Shown here one piece after another: positions 8,905 to 17,619 of a stretch of DNA of 64,000 nucleotides (position 1 is its first letter; each line of letters opens with the position of its first letter). The stretch is from the NCBI RefSeq assembly GCF_002723615.1, contig NZ_KZ304953.1, positions 125,362-189,361 on the forward strand, in the 5' to 3' direction. This DNA is from Limimaricola cinnabarinus. GTDB taxonomy: Bacteria; Pseudomonadota; Alphaproteobacteria; Rhodobacterales; Rhodobacteraceae. The translations under genes were made by a program, and so were the position numbers. The notes under the pieces were generated by a model. The model did no database searches, was not told where the DNA came from, and saw only the letters and a list, made by a program, of their open reading frames with translations.

Positions 8905-10095
8905 CTAGAAACCGGCGCGGCCGAAGCTTGTGGGAGCAGCGTCAAGGATAACCACCTGGTTGTTGCGGATCGTGGCGACCGCCAGGCCGCGCTGGTTGGT
9001 GCCGTTGGAGAGCAGGCGGAAGATGCCCGAAGTGCCCTTGAAGCCCTGGCTCTGGACCAGCGCATTGCGGGTCAGCGCGTCGGCCCGTCCGGTGGCGGCC
9101 AGCGCGCCGATGGCGGCGATGCCGTCATAGGCAAGGCCCGCCAGCGGGTGCGGCTGCGCGCCGTAGGTGGCCGCATAGCGCTGCTCGAAGGCGCGGCTGC
9201 GGGCGGTGTCGGGCACGGCGAAGAGGCCGTTCTGCAGCCCCGGCAGCGCCAGCGCCTGCGGCGCCGCGTCCCAGCGGGTCAGACCCATCATCCGCGCCTG
9301 CTGCGGCGTGATCCCGGCCTCGTTGAGCGCGGTGGCGAGGATCGGCAGGTCGGCGTTGACGCCCGCCGTGGTGAAGACGCCGGTGGCGCCGGTGCCGCGC
9401 ACCGTCTCTGCCACGCGCGGCGCGGCCGATTGCACGCCCGCCTGGCTCAGCTCATAGGCCTGGGTGCCGGCGACGGCCCCGCCGGAGCTGTTGACGGCGT
9501 TGACGATCGCATCGCGGCCGATCGCGCCCTGCAAATCGTTGCCATAGGCCACGACGTAGCGGTCGATGCCGTTGGCGCGGCCATATTGCACCAGCCGCGT
9601 CGCGGTGTTGGAGAAGGTCGGCCCGAGGATGAAGACATTGCCGCCCGCGATGGTCGGGTTGTTCGAGAAGGCCAGCACGTTGACGCCCGCATCGGCCGCG
9701 GCGACGCCGGCGGCGTTGGCGGCCTCGGCGTAGAGCGGCCCGAGGATGATCTGCGCGCCCTCGGCGACGGCGGTGCTGGCGGCCTGCGCGGCGCGGGTCG
9801 GATTGCCGGCGGTCGGATAGACGGTCATGTCGATCTCGACATCGCCCAGATCGGCGATCGCAAGCCGGGCGGCGTTCTCGAGATTGGTGGCGAGCAGCTG
9901 ATCGGCGCCCGCATTCGAGCCCGCGGGCACCAGAAGCGCCACCTTGACGGGCGCGCCGGGGGTGACGCGCTGGGCCTCGGAGACCGGGCCCGACGCGACC
10001 ATGGGCTGGCAGGCGGCGAGCCAGAGCATCGAGAACAGGGCGAGAAGTCGGGCCGCGGCCTTGCGGGGCTGCGTCAAACGGGCGATCATGGGCAT
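8905..10095 (-). CDS. Penicillin-binding protein activator (LpoA-like) lipoprotein
   Basis: A 396-residue lipoprotein. The signal peptide ends in a lipobox (LWLAAC, cysteine near residue 26), after which a periplasmic-binding-protein type I fold is suggested by VKVALLVPAGSNAGADQLLATNL and the ILGPLYAEA and LAFSNNPTIAGG segments. This resembles the C-terminal domain of LpoA and Leu/Ile/Val-binding proteins. In this order such genes are annotated as penicillin-binding protein activators and sit upstream of rsmI in the opposite direction, as here. The start at 10095 follows GGAGAAAGTG. Activation of PBP1a is inferred from family, not seen in sequence. Confidence 0.8.
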   Translation of the reverse strand: MPMIARLTQPRKAAARLLALFSMLWLAACQPMVASGPVSEAQRVTPGAPVKVALLVPAGSNAGADQLLATNLENAARLAIADLGDVEIDMTVYPTAGNPTRAAQAASTAVAEGAQIILGPLYAEAANAAGVAAADAGVNVLAFSNNPTIAGGNVFILGPTFSNTATRLVQYGRANGIDRYVVAYGNDLQGAIGRDAIVNAVNSSGGAVAGTQAYELSQAGVQSAAPRVAETVRGTGATGVFTTAGVNADLPILATALNEAGITPQQARMMGLTRWDAAPQALALPGLQNGLFAVPDTARSRAFEQRYAATYGAQPHPLAGLAYDGIAAIGALAATGRADALTRNALVQSQGFKGTSGIFRLLSNGTNQRGLAVATIRNNQVVILDAAPTSFGRAGF

Positions 10096-10162
10096 CACTT
10101 TCTCCGGCACAAGCGCGGGGCAGGTTCGCAACCAATCATAAACCGGGGCGGGCAGGGGTCCA

Positions 10163-11050
10163 GTGACGAATTTCGAAACCAGACCGGTCGCGCCGGGGCT
10201 GCACTTTGTGGCGACTCCGATCGGGACCGCGCGCGACATCACGCTGCGCGCGCTCGACCTTCTGGCCGGCGCCGACGCGCTGGCCGCCGAAGACACGCGC
10301 ACGCTGCGCAAGCTCATGGAAATCCACGGCGTTCCGCTGAACGGGCGGCTGCTTCTGGCCTATCACGACCATTCGGGCGCGCAGGACCGCGCGCGGATAC
10401 TCGCGGTGCTCGAATCCGGGGGCTCGGTGGCCTATGTCTCCGAGGCCGGCACGCCGCTCGTCGCCGATCCGGGCTATGCGCTGGGCCGCGCCGCCATCGC
10501 GGGGGGGCACAAGGTTCTCGCCGCGCCGGGCGCCTCTGCGGTGCTCGCGGCGCTGGCGGTTTCGGGGCTGCCGACCGACCGCTTCGCCTTCGCGGGCTTC
10601 CTGCCGCCCGCCAAGACCCAGCGCGAGACCGAGATCGCGGCGCTCAGATCGCTGTCCTTCACGCTGGTGCTCTATGAAAGCCCCAAGCGCGTTCATGACT
10701 TGTTAGCTTCCTTGCGCGATGTTCTGGGAGGAGAACGGCAAGTGGCGTTGTGCCGCGAACTCACCAAGCGGTTCGAGGAGGTGATCCGCGGCACGACGTC
10801 GGAGGTCTGCGAGGCCATCGCGGGGCGCACGCTCAAGGGCGAGATCGTCGTGCTCGTGGGCCGCGCCGAAACAGAGGAGGTCAGCGGCGACGATCTGGAA
10901 ACCGCGCTGCGCGATGCGATGCGCACGATGCGCATGAAGGACGCGGCGACGGCCGTGGCGGGCGCGCTGGGCCTGCCGCGGCGCGAGGTCTATCAGGCGG
11001 CGCTGGCGCTGGAAAAGAGGCCGGACGATGCAGATGGAGATGGCTCTTGA
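10163..11050 (+). CDS. rsmI: 16S rRNA (cytidine(1402)-2'-O)-methyltransferase
   Basis: A 295-residue SAM-dependent tetrapyrrole-methylase-fold enzyme that 2'-O-methylates C1402 in the decoding centre of 16S rRNA. The N-terminal segment FVATPIGTARDITLRALDLL and the following AEDTRTLRKLM, SEAGTPLVADPG and APGASAVLAALAVSGLPTDRFAFAGFLP are typical. It starts with GTG at 10163 and diverges from the lipoprotein gene across 67 bp. It overlaps yraN by 23 bases and forms the rsmI-yraN-gshB unit common in Rhodobacterales. Confidence 0.95.
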   Translation: MTNFETRPVAPGLHFVATPIGTARDITLRALDLLAGADALAAEDTRTLRKLMEIHGVPLNGRLLLAYHDHSGAQDRARILAVLESGGSVAYVSEAGTPLVADPGYALGRAAIAGGHKVLAAPGASAVLAALAVSGLPTDRFAFAGFLPPAKTQRETEIAALRSLSFTLVLYESPKRVHDLLASLRDVLGGERQVALCRELTKRFEEVIRGTTSEVCEAIAGRTLKGEIVVLVGRAETEEVSGDDLETALRDAMRTMRMKDAATAVAGALGLPRREVYQAALALEKRPDDADGDGS

Positions 11051-11600
11051 AGGCGGCGGCCCGCTGACGGCACGGCGGAGAAAACGGCGCGGTTCGGCTG
11101 CCGAGGCGACCGGCACGGCGCCGCAGCTTTGCCTCGATCTTTCACCGGCAGGCCGGCTGCCGCGGCCGGCCCGGGCCACGCCTCCCGCGATGGCTGAACC
11201 CGACGCCCCGCCGCCATCGACAGGCGCGCCCGGGCTTCGGGCCGAACGCGGCCGCCGGGGCTATCTCTCCGGCATCGCCGCCGAGGACAGCGTCGCGCGG
11301 CATTATGCGCGGAAGGGCCGGGTCATCGAGGCCCGGCGCTGGCGCGGCCCGGGCGGCGAGATCGACCTGATCGCGCGCGAGGGCGCGCGTCTCGTCTTTG
11401 TCGAGGTCAAGGCCAGCCGCAGCTTCGACGCCGCCGTCGCGCGCCTCACCCGCCGCCAGATCGCGCGCATCCGCCGTTCGGCCGAGGCCTATTGCGGCGA
11501 AGCGCCCGAGGGGCTTCTGACCGAAATGCGTTTCGATCTCGCGCTCGTGGATGGGCGCGGTGCGGTGCATGTGATGGAAAACGCCTTCGACGGCGGCTGA
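11028..11600 (+). CDS. YraN-family (UPF0102) endonuclease-like protein
   Basis: The C-terminal 115 residues form a YraN domain of the PD-(D/E)xK nuclease fold, with the core GGEIDLIAREGARLVFVEVKASRSF providing the acidic residues and the ExK (VEVK). The roughly 75 N-terminal residues are basic and Pro/Ala-rich and have no family match I can see. The start at 11028 has AGAGG seven bases upstream. An ATG at 11190 (MAEPDAPP) lacks a ribosome site but would give a more usual length. It lies between rsmI and gshB. The biological role of the family is not settled. Confidence 0.8.
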   Translation: MQMEMALEGGGPLTARRRKRRGSAAEATGTAPQLCLDLSPAGRLPRPARATPPAMAEPDAPPPSTGAPGLRAERGRRGYLSGIAAEDSVARHYARKGRVIEARRWRGPGGEIDLIAREGARLVFVEVKASRSFDAAVARLTRRQIARIRRSAEAYCGEAPEGLLTEMRFDLALVDGRGAVHVMENAFDGG

Positions 11601-11702
11601 TCCGGCGGCTCATGTGCGTCCGGGCGCAGGCCCGGCGCATTGCGGCGGCGGCGCAGTTGCGTCATGGATCGGAAAACGCGTTCCCAGCCAAAGGCCGCCC
11701 CC

Positions 11703-12650
11703 ATGCCCAAGCCCCTCAAGGTCGCTCTGCAGATGGACCCGATCGCCAGCGTCGATATCGACGGCGACACCACCTTCCGCATCGGGGAGGAGGCGCAGGC
11801 GCGCGGTCACGAGCTGTTCTACTACACGCCCGACCGGCTCGCCTTTCAGGAGGGCCGGGTGACGGCGCGCGGCTGGCCGCTGGAGCTGCGCCGCGAAAAG
11901 GGCAACCATTACAGCCTCGGCGAGGAGCAGGAGGTCGATCTTTCGACCATGGACGTGGTCTGGCTGCGACAGGACCCGCCCTTCGACATGGGCTACATCA
12001 CCACGACCCACCTGCTCGACATGATCCACCCCGGCACGCTGGTGGTGAACGATCCCTTCTGGGTGCGCAATTACCCCGAAAAGCTCCTGGTGCTGGAATT
12101 CGCGGATCTCACCCCGCCCACCGCCATCGCGCGCGACCTCGCGACGCTGCGCTCCTTCCGCGACAGGCATGGCGACATCATCCTCAAGCCGCTCTACGGC
12201 AATGGCGGGGCGGGGGTGTTCAAGCTGCACAGCGAGGACGGCAACCTCGCCTCGCTGCACGAGATGTTCTCGGGCATCAACCGTGAGCCGCTGATCGTGC
12301 AGAAGTTCCTGCCCGCCGTGACCCGCGGCGACAAGCGCGTGCTTCTGGTCGATGGCGAGCCGGTCGGCGCGATCAACCGCGTCCCGACCAAGGGCGAGAC
12401 CCGCTCGAACATGCATGTCGGCGGGCGGGCCGAAAAGGTCGAGCTGACCGCGCGCGACCGCGAGATCTGCGCCAGGATCGGCCCGCTCCTGAAGGAAAAG
12501 GGCCAGATCCTCGTCGGCATCGACGTGATCGGCGATTGGCTGACCGAGATCAACGTGACCTCGCCCACCGGCATCCAAGAGCTGGAGCGTTTCGACGGCA
12601 TCAACGTCGCGGCGAAGATCTGGGAGGCGATCGAGGCAAAGCGCGGCTAG
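11703..12650 (+). CDS. gshB: Glutathione synthetase
   Basis: A 315-residue ATP-grasp enzyme that joins gamma-glutamylcysteine and glycine in the cytoplasm. Seen are [19 protein letters not shown] at the N-terminus, the ATP-binding [14 protein letters not shown], and the C-terminal [15 protein letters not shown]-type magnesium-binding segment (here [15 protein letters not shown]). The length matches E. coli GshB. The start at 11703 is preceded by AAAGG eight bases upstream; an upstream in-frame ATG at 11640 adds a basic tail not typical of the family. It is the third gene of the rsmI-yraN-gshB group. Confidence 0.95.
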   Translation: MPKPLKVALQMDPIASVDIDGDTTFRIGEEAQARGHELFYYTPDRLAFQEGRVTARGWPLELRREKGNHYSLGEEQEVDLSTMDVVWLRQDPPFDMGYITTTHLLDMIHPGTLVVNDPFWVRNYPEKLLVLEFADLTPPTAIARDLATLRSFRDRHGDIILKPLYGNGGAGVFKLHSEDGNLASLHEMFSGINREPLIVQKFLPAVTRGDKRVLLVDGEPVGAINRVPTKGETRSNMHVGGRAEKVELTARDREICARIGPLLKEKGQILVGIDVIGDWLTEINVTSPTGIQELERFDGINVAAKIWEAIEAKRG

Positions 12651-12670
12651 CGCGCCACGCGCGGCGCGGA

Positions 12671-14182
12671 TCACGCATCGCGCCCCAGCGCGAGGCGGTA
12701 GCCCACCGCCTCGGCCACATGGCCGCGCCGGACCGTTTCCGATCCGTCCAGATCGGCGATGGTCCGCGCCACCCGCAGCACCCGGTGATAACCGCGCGCC
12801 GAAAGCCCGAACCGCTCGGCCACGCGCAGCAGCAATTTGCGGCCCTCGGCATCGGGCGCCGCGATCTCTTCGAGCAGTTGCCCTTCGGCATCGGCGTTGA
12901 CCCGCGCCCCGGTCTCGGCAAAGCGCGCCGTCTGGATCTCGCGCGCCGCCGCGACACGAAGCGCGACCTCCGCCGAGCCTTCGGGCGGCTCGGGCAGGTC
13001 GAGATCGGTGAAGGCCACGGGCGGCACCTCCACCCGCAGGTCGATGCGGTCCATCAGCGGGCCGGAGATCCGCCCGAGATATTCCTCGCTGCAGCCCGGC
13101 GCGCGGGCGCAGGCGCGGGCCGGGTCCGAAAGATAGCCGCAGCGGCAGGGGTTGGCCGCGGCGATCAGCAGGAAGCGGCAAGGATAGCGCAGATGCGCAT
13201 TGGCGCGCGCGACCACGACCTCGCCGGTCTCGATCGGCTGGCGCAGGGTTTCGAGCACGCTGCGCGAAAATTCGGGCAGCTCGTCCATGAACAGCACGCC
13301 GTTATGCGCAAGGCTGATCTCGCCGGGCTTGGCCCCCCGGCCTCCCCCCGCGATGGCCGCGATCGAGGCGGTGTGATGCGGCTCGCGAAAAGGCCGCGCC
13401 CGGCTGATGCCGCCATCGGTCAAAAGCCCCGAGACCGAGTGGATCATCGAGGTTTCCAGCGCCTCGACCGGCGAAAGCGGCGGCAGGATGCCGGGCAGGC
13501 GCGCCGCCAGCATCGACTTGCCCGAGCCGGGCGTGCCGACCAGCAGCAGGTGATGCCGCCCGGCGGCGGCGATCTCCAGCGCCCGCTTGGCCCGCTCCTG
13601 TCCCTTCACGTCGCGCAGGTCGCGCGCGGCGGCGTCGGGGGCGGCGAGGCCCGGCTGCGCGGGGGCGATGACCTGCTGCCCGGTGAAATGCCGGATCGCG
13701 CGCGCCAGCGTCGGCGCCGCGATCACCTCCACCGCCTCGACCCAGGCCGCCTCCGCGCCGCAGGCGGCGGGGCAGAGCAGGCGGCGGTCCTCCTCGGCGG
13801 CGGCCATGGCCGCGGGCAGCGCGCCGATGACGGGCACCAGGTCGCCCGAAAGCGACAGCTCGCCCAGCGCCACCGTGGCCGCGACATCCTCCTCGGGCAG
13901 AACCTCGATCGCGGCGAGCAGCGCCAGCGCGATCGGCAGGTCGAAATGCGAGCCCTCCTTGGGCAGGTCGGCGGGCGACAGGTTCACCGTCACCCGCTTG
14001 GACGGCAGCGCGATGGAAAGCGCCGAGAGCGCCGCGCGCACCCGCTCGCGCGCCTCGCTCACCGCCTTGTCGGGCAGGCCGACGATGGTGAAGCCGGGCA
14101 TCCCGGCGGTCACGGCGCATTGCACCTCGACCAGCCGCGCCTCGACCCCTTCGAAGGCCACCGTATAGGCCCGCGCCACCAT
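12671..14182 (-). CDS. comM: YifB/ComM-family Mg chelatase-like AAA ATPase
   Basis: A 503-residue protein with an N-terminal Lon-S5-like domain (GMPGFTIVGLPDKAVSEARERVRAA), a central AAA/Mg-chelatase domain with Walker A GTPGSGKS (about residue 215) and Walker B VLFMDELPEF, a four-cysteine insertion (CRCGYLSDPARAC...CSEEY), and a C-terminal helical domain. ComM acts as a hexameric helicase promoting branch migration when incoming DNA is integrated during natural transformation. It runs convergently to gshB with only 20 bp between the stops. Confidence 0.92.
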   Translation of the reverse strand: MVARAYTVAFEGVEARLVEVQCAVTAGMPGFTIVGLPDKAVSEARERVRAALSALSIALPSKRVTVNLSPADLPKEGSHFDLPIALALLAAIEVLPEEDVAATVALGELSLSGDLVPVIGALPAAMAAAEEDRRLLCPAACGAEAAWVEAVEVIAAPTLARAIRHFTGQQVIAPAQPGLAAPDAAARDLRDVKGQERAKRALEIAAAGRHHLLLVGTPGSGKSMLAARLPGILPPLSPVEALETSMIHSVSGLLTDGGISRARPFREPHHTASIAAIAGGGRGAKPGEISLAHNGVLFMDELPEFSRSVLETLRQPIETGEVVVARANAHLRYPCRFLLIAAANPCRCGYLSDPARACARAPGCSEEYLGRISGPLMDRIDLRVEVPPVAFTDLDLPEPPEGSAEVALRVAAAREIQTARFAETGARVNADAEGQLLEEIAAPDAEGRKLLLRVAERFGLSARGYHRVLRVARTIADLDGSETVRRGHVAEAVGYRLALGRDA

Positions 14183-14245
14183 GCTCGCATCCTCCCCGCC
14201 CCGAAGGCTGGCAGGGCAGGGGTTTAGGAAAGGTTAACCCCGGGC

Positions 14246-14812
14246 TCAGGGCAGGCTGTTGATCTCGGCGGCGCGCCAGCCCTCCGGCCCGCGCGTGATC
14301 CGGGTGAGCGAGAGCGGTTCGATCCTGTGGCCGAAGGCCTCATGCGCGCTGCAGCCGAGCGCGCGTTGCAGCTGCGTCAGGATCACCCCGAAATGCACGA
14401 CCACGATCAGGTCGCCCCCCGTCCAGAGCCGGTCGATCGCCGCGTCGCAGCGGGCGCGCAGCGCGTTCCAGCTTTCGCCGCCCGGCGGGGCCACCTCTCC
14501 GGGGCGATCCCAGAAATCGCGGATCAGCGCCGGGCTTTCGGCCTCGATCTCGTCGTGGCGCATCAGCTCCCACGCGCCGAAATGGATCTCGCGCAGATCG
14601 GGCTCATGCGGCAGGCGGGGCCGCGCGCCCGTTACCGCATCGGCGGTGCGCACCGCGCGGTCGAGGCTCGAGGAGACCACCGGCGCTTGCGGCAGTCGCG
14701 CCGCGAGGCGGGCGAGGGCGGCGCTGTCCGAGAGGTCGGCAGGCAGGTCGGACCAGCCGCACATCCCCTTGGCATGGGTCGGCCCGTGCCGGATCAGCCA
14801 CAGCGCGCTCAT
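14246..14812 (-). CDS. Histidine phosphatase (CobC-like)
   Basis: A 188-residue member of the phosphoglycerate-mutase-like phosphatases, with the phosphohistidine motif RHG at residues 8-10 and the later catalytic IHFGAWE and VVHFGVI segments. It overlaps the cobU stop by four bases (ATGA), and cobU-phosphatase pairs often carry an alpha-ribazole phosphatase (CobC), which removes the 5'-phosphate in cobalamin assembly. The substrate assignment rests on that neighbourhood; the fold assignment is firm. Confidence 0.85.
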   Translation of the reverse strand: MSALWLIRHGPTHAKGMCGWSDLPADLSDSAALARLAARLPQAPVVSSSLDRAVRTADAVTGARPRLPHEPDLREIHFGAWELMRHDEIEAESPALIRDFWDRPGEVAPPGGESWNALRARCDAAIDRLWTGGDLIVVVHFGVILTQLQRALGCSAHEAFGHRIEPLSLTRITRGPEGWRAAEINSLP

Positions 14813-15333
14813 GGCATCTGCCCCTTGAGCGCGAAGGGCAGCCCCGCCATCACGCCGATCACCGTGTCGGCCCGTGCGGCGAGGCGGCGGTTGAAGCCGC
14901 CCTGCACCGCGCGAAACCGCCGCGCCAGCGCGTTGTCGGGCACGATCCCGGCGCCGACCTCGTTCGAGACGATCACCACCGGCGCGGCGCAGTCTTCGAG
15001 CGCGGCGAAGAGGCGCGCGGTCTCGGCGTCGATGTCGGCCTCGGCCAGCAGCAGGTTCGACAGCCACAGCGTCGCGCAGTCGATCAGCACGATATCGCCA
15101 TCCGAGAGGCCGGAAATGGCCGATCCGGGGTCGTGCGGCGCCTCGATCGTGTGCCAGCCCGGCCCGCGCGTGGCGCGGTGGCGGGCGATCTTGTCGCGCA
15201 TCTCCGCGTCGAAAGCCTGCGCCGTCGCGACATAGACCCGCCGTCCGCCGGCCTTTTGCACAAGGCTTTCGGCAATGTCCGACTTGCCCGAGGCGGCGCC
15301 GCCTAGAACCAGCGTCAATTTCTGCAAGACCAT
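14809..15333 (-). CDS. cobU: Adenosylcobinamide kinase/adenosylcobinamide-phosphate guanylyltransferase
   Basis: A 174-residue enzyme that phosphorylates adenosylcobinamide and then transfers GMP to it, activating the corrin ring for nucleotide-loop attachment. The P-loop GGAASGKS is at residues 11-18, followed by the HRATRGPGWHTIEAP region where the guanylylated histidine lies and by VIVSNEVGAGIVP. It diverges from rpoH across about 108 bp and is coupled to the phosphatase behind it. The product is relevant to the B12-dependent NrdJ encoded 34 kb away. Confidence 0.95.
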   Translation of the reverse strand: MVLQKLTLVLGGAASGKSDIAESLVQKAGGRRVYVATAQAFDAEMRDKIARHRATRGPGWHTIEAPHDPGSAISGLSDGDIVLIDCATLWLSNLLLAEADIDAETARLFAALEDCAAPVVIVSNEVGAGIVPDNALARRFRAVQGGFNRRLAARADTVIGVMAGLPFALKGQMP

Positions 15334-15441
15334 CGGGGAAACTTTCTGAGCGATCGCGGCGTTAATGGGTCAGCAAGGTGACTAGCAGGCCGTCCGGCCA
15401 TGGCAAGAACACCGACCCTTCAATGTCCCGGGGACGATGAC

Positions 15442-16320
15442 ATGGCTTTTGACGGATTTGCGGACCAGTCGATGACCCGCAACGCGATGCGGGCGGAACT
15501 CCTGGATGCGGAGACAGAGCTGCGGCTCGCCTATGCGTGGCGCGATCAGCGCTGCGAAAAGTCGCTGCACCGGCTCATCACCGCCTATATGCGGCTCGCC
15601 ATCTCGATGGCGTCGAAATTCCGCCGTTACGGCGCACCGATGAACGACCTCATTCAGGAGGCCTCTCTCGGCCTCATGAAGGCGGCCGACAAGTTCGACC
15701 CCGACCGGGGCGTGCGCTTCTCGACCTACGCGGTCTGGTGGATCAAGGCGTCGATCCAGGATTACGTGATGCGCAACTGGTCGATGGTGCGCACCGGCTC
15801 GACCTCGTCGCAGAAATCACTCTTCTTCAACATGCGCCGGGTGCAGGCCCGGATCGAGCGCGAGGCCGCGGCCGAGGGCCGCGAGCTCGACGGCGCGACG
15901 CTCAGGAAGATGATCGCCAAGGAGGTGGGCGTGCCGCTCGCCGATGTGGAGATGATGGAAGGCCGGCTCTCGGGCTCGGATTTCTCGCTCAACGCCACCC
16001 AGTCGACCGAGGATGAGGGGCGCGAATGGATCGAGGCGCTGGTCGATGACGGGCAGCAGGCCGCCGAGCTGGTGCAGAACAGCCATGACACGGAAATGCT
16101 GCGCCAGTGGCTGCTCAGTGCGCTGACCGCGCTGAACACGCGCGAGCAGTTCATCGTGCGCGAGCGCAAGCTGCGCGACGATCCGCGCACGCTCGAAAGC
16201 CTCGGCGACGAGCTGGGCCTCTCCAAGGAGCGGGTGCGCCAGCTCGAGGCCGCCGCCTTCGGCAAGATGCGCCGCAGCCTCGAGACGCAATCGCGCGAGG
16301 TGCGCGGCTTCTTCGCCTGA
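15442..16320 (+). CDS. rpoH: RpoH-type (RpoHII) alternative sigma factor
   Basis: A 292-residue sigma-70 family factor. Region 2 is seen as NDLIQEASLGLMKAADKFDPDRGVRFSTYAVWWIKASIQDYVMRNWSMVR, followed by the RpoH-box-like QKSLFFNMRR and a region 4 helix-turn-helix (LESLGDELGLSKERVRQLEAAAFGKMR). The sequence resembles RpoHII of Rhodobacterales, which responds to heat and singlet oxygen. The start MAFDGFADQSMTRNAM at 15442 matches the family N-terminus; an in-frame ATG at 15400 would add 14 residues. A hairpin lies 35 bp downstream, before coaBC. Confidence 0.93.
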   Translation: MAFDGFADQSMTRNAMRAELLDAETELRLAYAWRDQRCEKSLHRLITAYMRLAISMASKFRRYGAPMNDLIQEASLGLMKAADKFDPDRGVRFSTYAVWWIKASIQDYVMRNWSMVRTGSTSSQKSLFFNMRRVQARIEREAAAEGRELDGATLRKMIAKEVGVPLADVEMMEGRLSGSDFSLNATQSTEDEGREWIEALVDDGQQAAELVQNSHDTEMLRQWLLSALTALNTREQFIVRERKLRDDPRTLESLGDELGLSKERVRQLEAAAFGKMRRSLETQSREVRGFFA

Positions 16321-16355
16321 GCCGCGATTGCCCCCGCCGCACCAAAGCCCTAGGG

Positions 16356-16380
16356 TCGCCCCGCATTGACTGCGGGGCGA
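16356..16380 (+). promoter_or_regulatory. Hairpin between rpoH and coaBC, abutting the coaBC start
   Basis: A perfect 10-bp GC-rich stem (16356-16365 with 16371-16380, loop TTGAC) ends four bases before the coaBC ATG and includes its GGGGCGA ribosome site in the 3' arm. No U-run follows. It may be a weak rpoH terminator, or it may mask the coaBC ribosome site; sequence alone cannot decide. Confidence 0.5.
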
Positions 16381-16384
16381 AGCC

Positions 16385-17608
16385 ATGTCGCATATTCTCC
16401 TGATCATTGGCGGCGGCATCGCGGCCTACAAGTCGCTCGACCTGATCCGCCAGCTGTCGAAGGCCGGCCACGAGGTGACGCCGGTGATGACCAAGAGCGC
16501 GGGCGAGTTCGTCACGCCGCTCTCCGTGTCCGCGCTGGCGGGCCGGAAGGTGCACGAGGCGCTGTTCGACCTCACCGCAGAGGCCGAGATGGGGCATATC
16601 CAGCTGTCGCGCGTGGCCGACCTGCTGGTCGTCGCCCCCGCCACCGCCGACATGATGGCCAGGATGGCGCAGGGCCGCGCCTCGGACCTCGCCTCCACCC
16701 TGCTTCTCGCCACCGACACGCCGGTGATGATCGCGCCCGCGATGAATGTCCGCATGTGGGAGCATCCCGCGACGCAGCGCAATCTCGCCACGCTGAAGGG
16801 CGACGGCATCATGGTGGTCGGGCCCGAGGAGGGCGAGATGGCCTGCGGCGAATACGGGCCGGGGCGGATGTCCGAACCCGCCGCCATCCTCGCCGCGATC
16901 GAGCGGGCGCTGCGCCCCGACCAAGGGCCGCTTTCGGGGCGGCACGTGCTGGTCACCTCCGGGCCGACGCATGAGCCGATCGACCCGGTGCGCTACATCG
17001 CCAACCGCTCCTCGGGCGCGCAGGGCACGGCCATCGCCGAGGCGCTGCTGCGGCTCGGCGCAAGGGTGACCTTCGTGACCGGCCCGGCCAGCGCCGCGCC
17101 GCCCATGGGCGCGGATGTCGTGAAGGTCGAGACCGCCGCCGAGATGCTTGCCGCCGTCGAGGCGGCGCTGCCCGCCGACGCCGCCATCTTTGCCGCCGCC
17201 GTGGCCGATTGGCGGGTCGAGACGGCGCAGGCGCGCAAGATCAAGAAACAGGCAGGGGCGCTGCCGGGGCTGTCCCTGGCCGAGAACCCCGACATCCTCG
17301 CCCGCGTGGCGGGCATGGCCGTGGGGCGGCCCGAACTCGTGGTGGGATTCGCCGCCGAAACCGACGAGGTGGTCTCCCACGCCACGGCCAAGCGGGCGCG
17401 CAAGGGCTGCGACTGGATCCTCGCCAATGACGTCTCGCCCGAAACCGGGATCATGGGCGGGACCGAGAACGCGGTGACGCTGATCACCGGGGAAGGGGCG
17501 GAGGACTGGCCGCGCATGTCCAAGAGCGCGGTGGCCGACCGGCTCGCGCAGCGGCTGGCCGAGGCGCTCGGGGCCGGGGACGGGACCGCCTCCGGCGGGC
17601 GTATTTGA
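16385..17608 (+). CDS. coaBC: Bifunctional phosphopantothenoylcysteine decarboxylase/phosphopantothenate--cysteine ligase
   Basis: A 407-residue two-domain enzyme of coenzyme A synthesis. The N-terminal flavin-dependent CoaC domain has GGGIAAYKSLDLIR, the catalytic-His region MGHIQLSR, and IAPAMNVRMWEHPATQRNL. The C-terminal CoaB ligase domain has VTSGPTHEPIDPVRYIANRSSGAQG and VVGFAAETDE. It acts after PanC and PanK, and panBC lies elsewhere in this window. Its stop (TGA at 17606-17608) falls inside repeat copy 3, and dut follows seven bases later. Confidence 0.96.
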   Translation: MSHILLIIGGGIAAYKSLDLIRQLSKAGHEVTPVMTKSAGEFVTPLSVSALAGRKVHEALFDLTAEAEMGHIQLSRVADLLVVAPATADMMARMAQGRASDLASTLLLATDTPVMIAPAMNVRMWEHPATQRNLATLKGDGIMVVGPEEGEMACGEYGPGRMSEPAAILAAIERALRPDQGPLSGRHVLVTSGPTHEPIDPVRYIANRSSGAQGTAIAEALLRLGARVTFVTGPASAAPPMGADVVKVETAAEMLAAVEAALPADAAIFAAAVADWRVETAQARKIKKQAGALPGLSLAENPDILARVAGMAVGRPELVVGFAAETDEVVSHATAKRARKGCDWILANDVSPETGIMGGTENAVTLITGEGAEDWPRMSKSAVADRLAQRLAEALGAGDGTASGGRI

Positions 17609-17619
17609 GGAAAGATGAA
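17599..17619 (+). repeat. 21-bp interspersed motif, copy 3 (supplies dut ribosome site)
   Basis: Reads GCGTATTTG-AGG-AAAGATGAA. It contains the coaBC stop (TGA), a Shine-Dalgarno sequence (GAGGAAAG) and the dut start codon (ATG 17615-17617) in 21 bases, so here the repeat serves translation rather than termination. Confidence 0.7.

Noticed and set aside
6540-8951. Long plus-strand open frame opposite glnD
   Set aside because: Antisense shadow of glnD with the same skewed composition and no recognisable domain.
8905-9065. ATG at 9065 as start of glnD
   Set aside because: It would overlap the LpoA-like gene by 161 bases, and the added residues are Arg/Ser/Ala-rich without family similarity.
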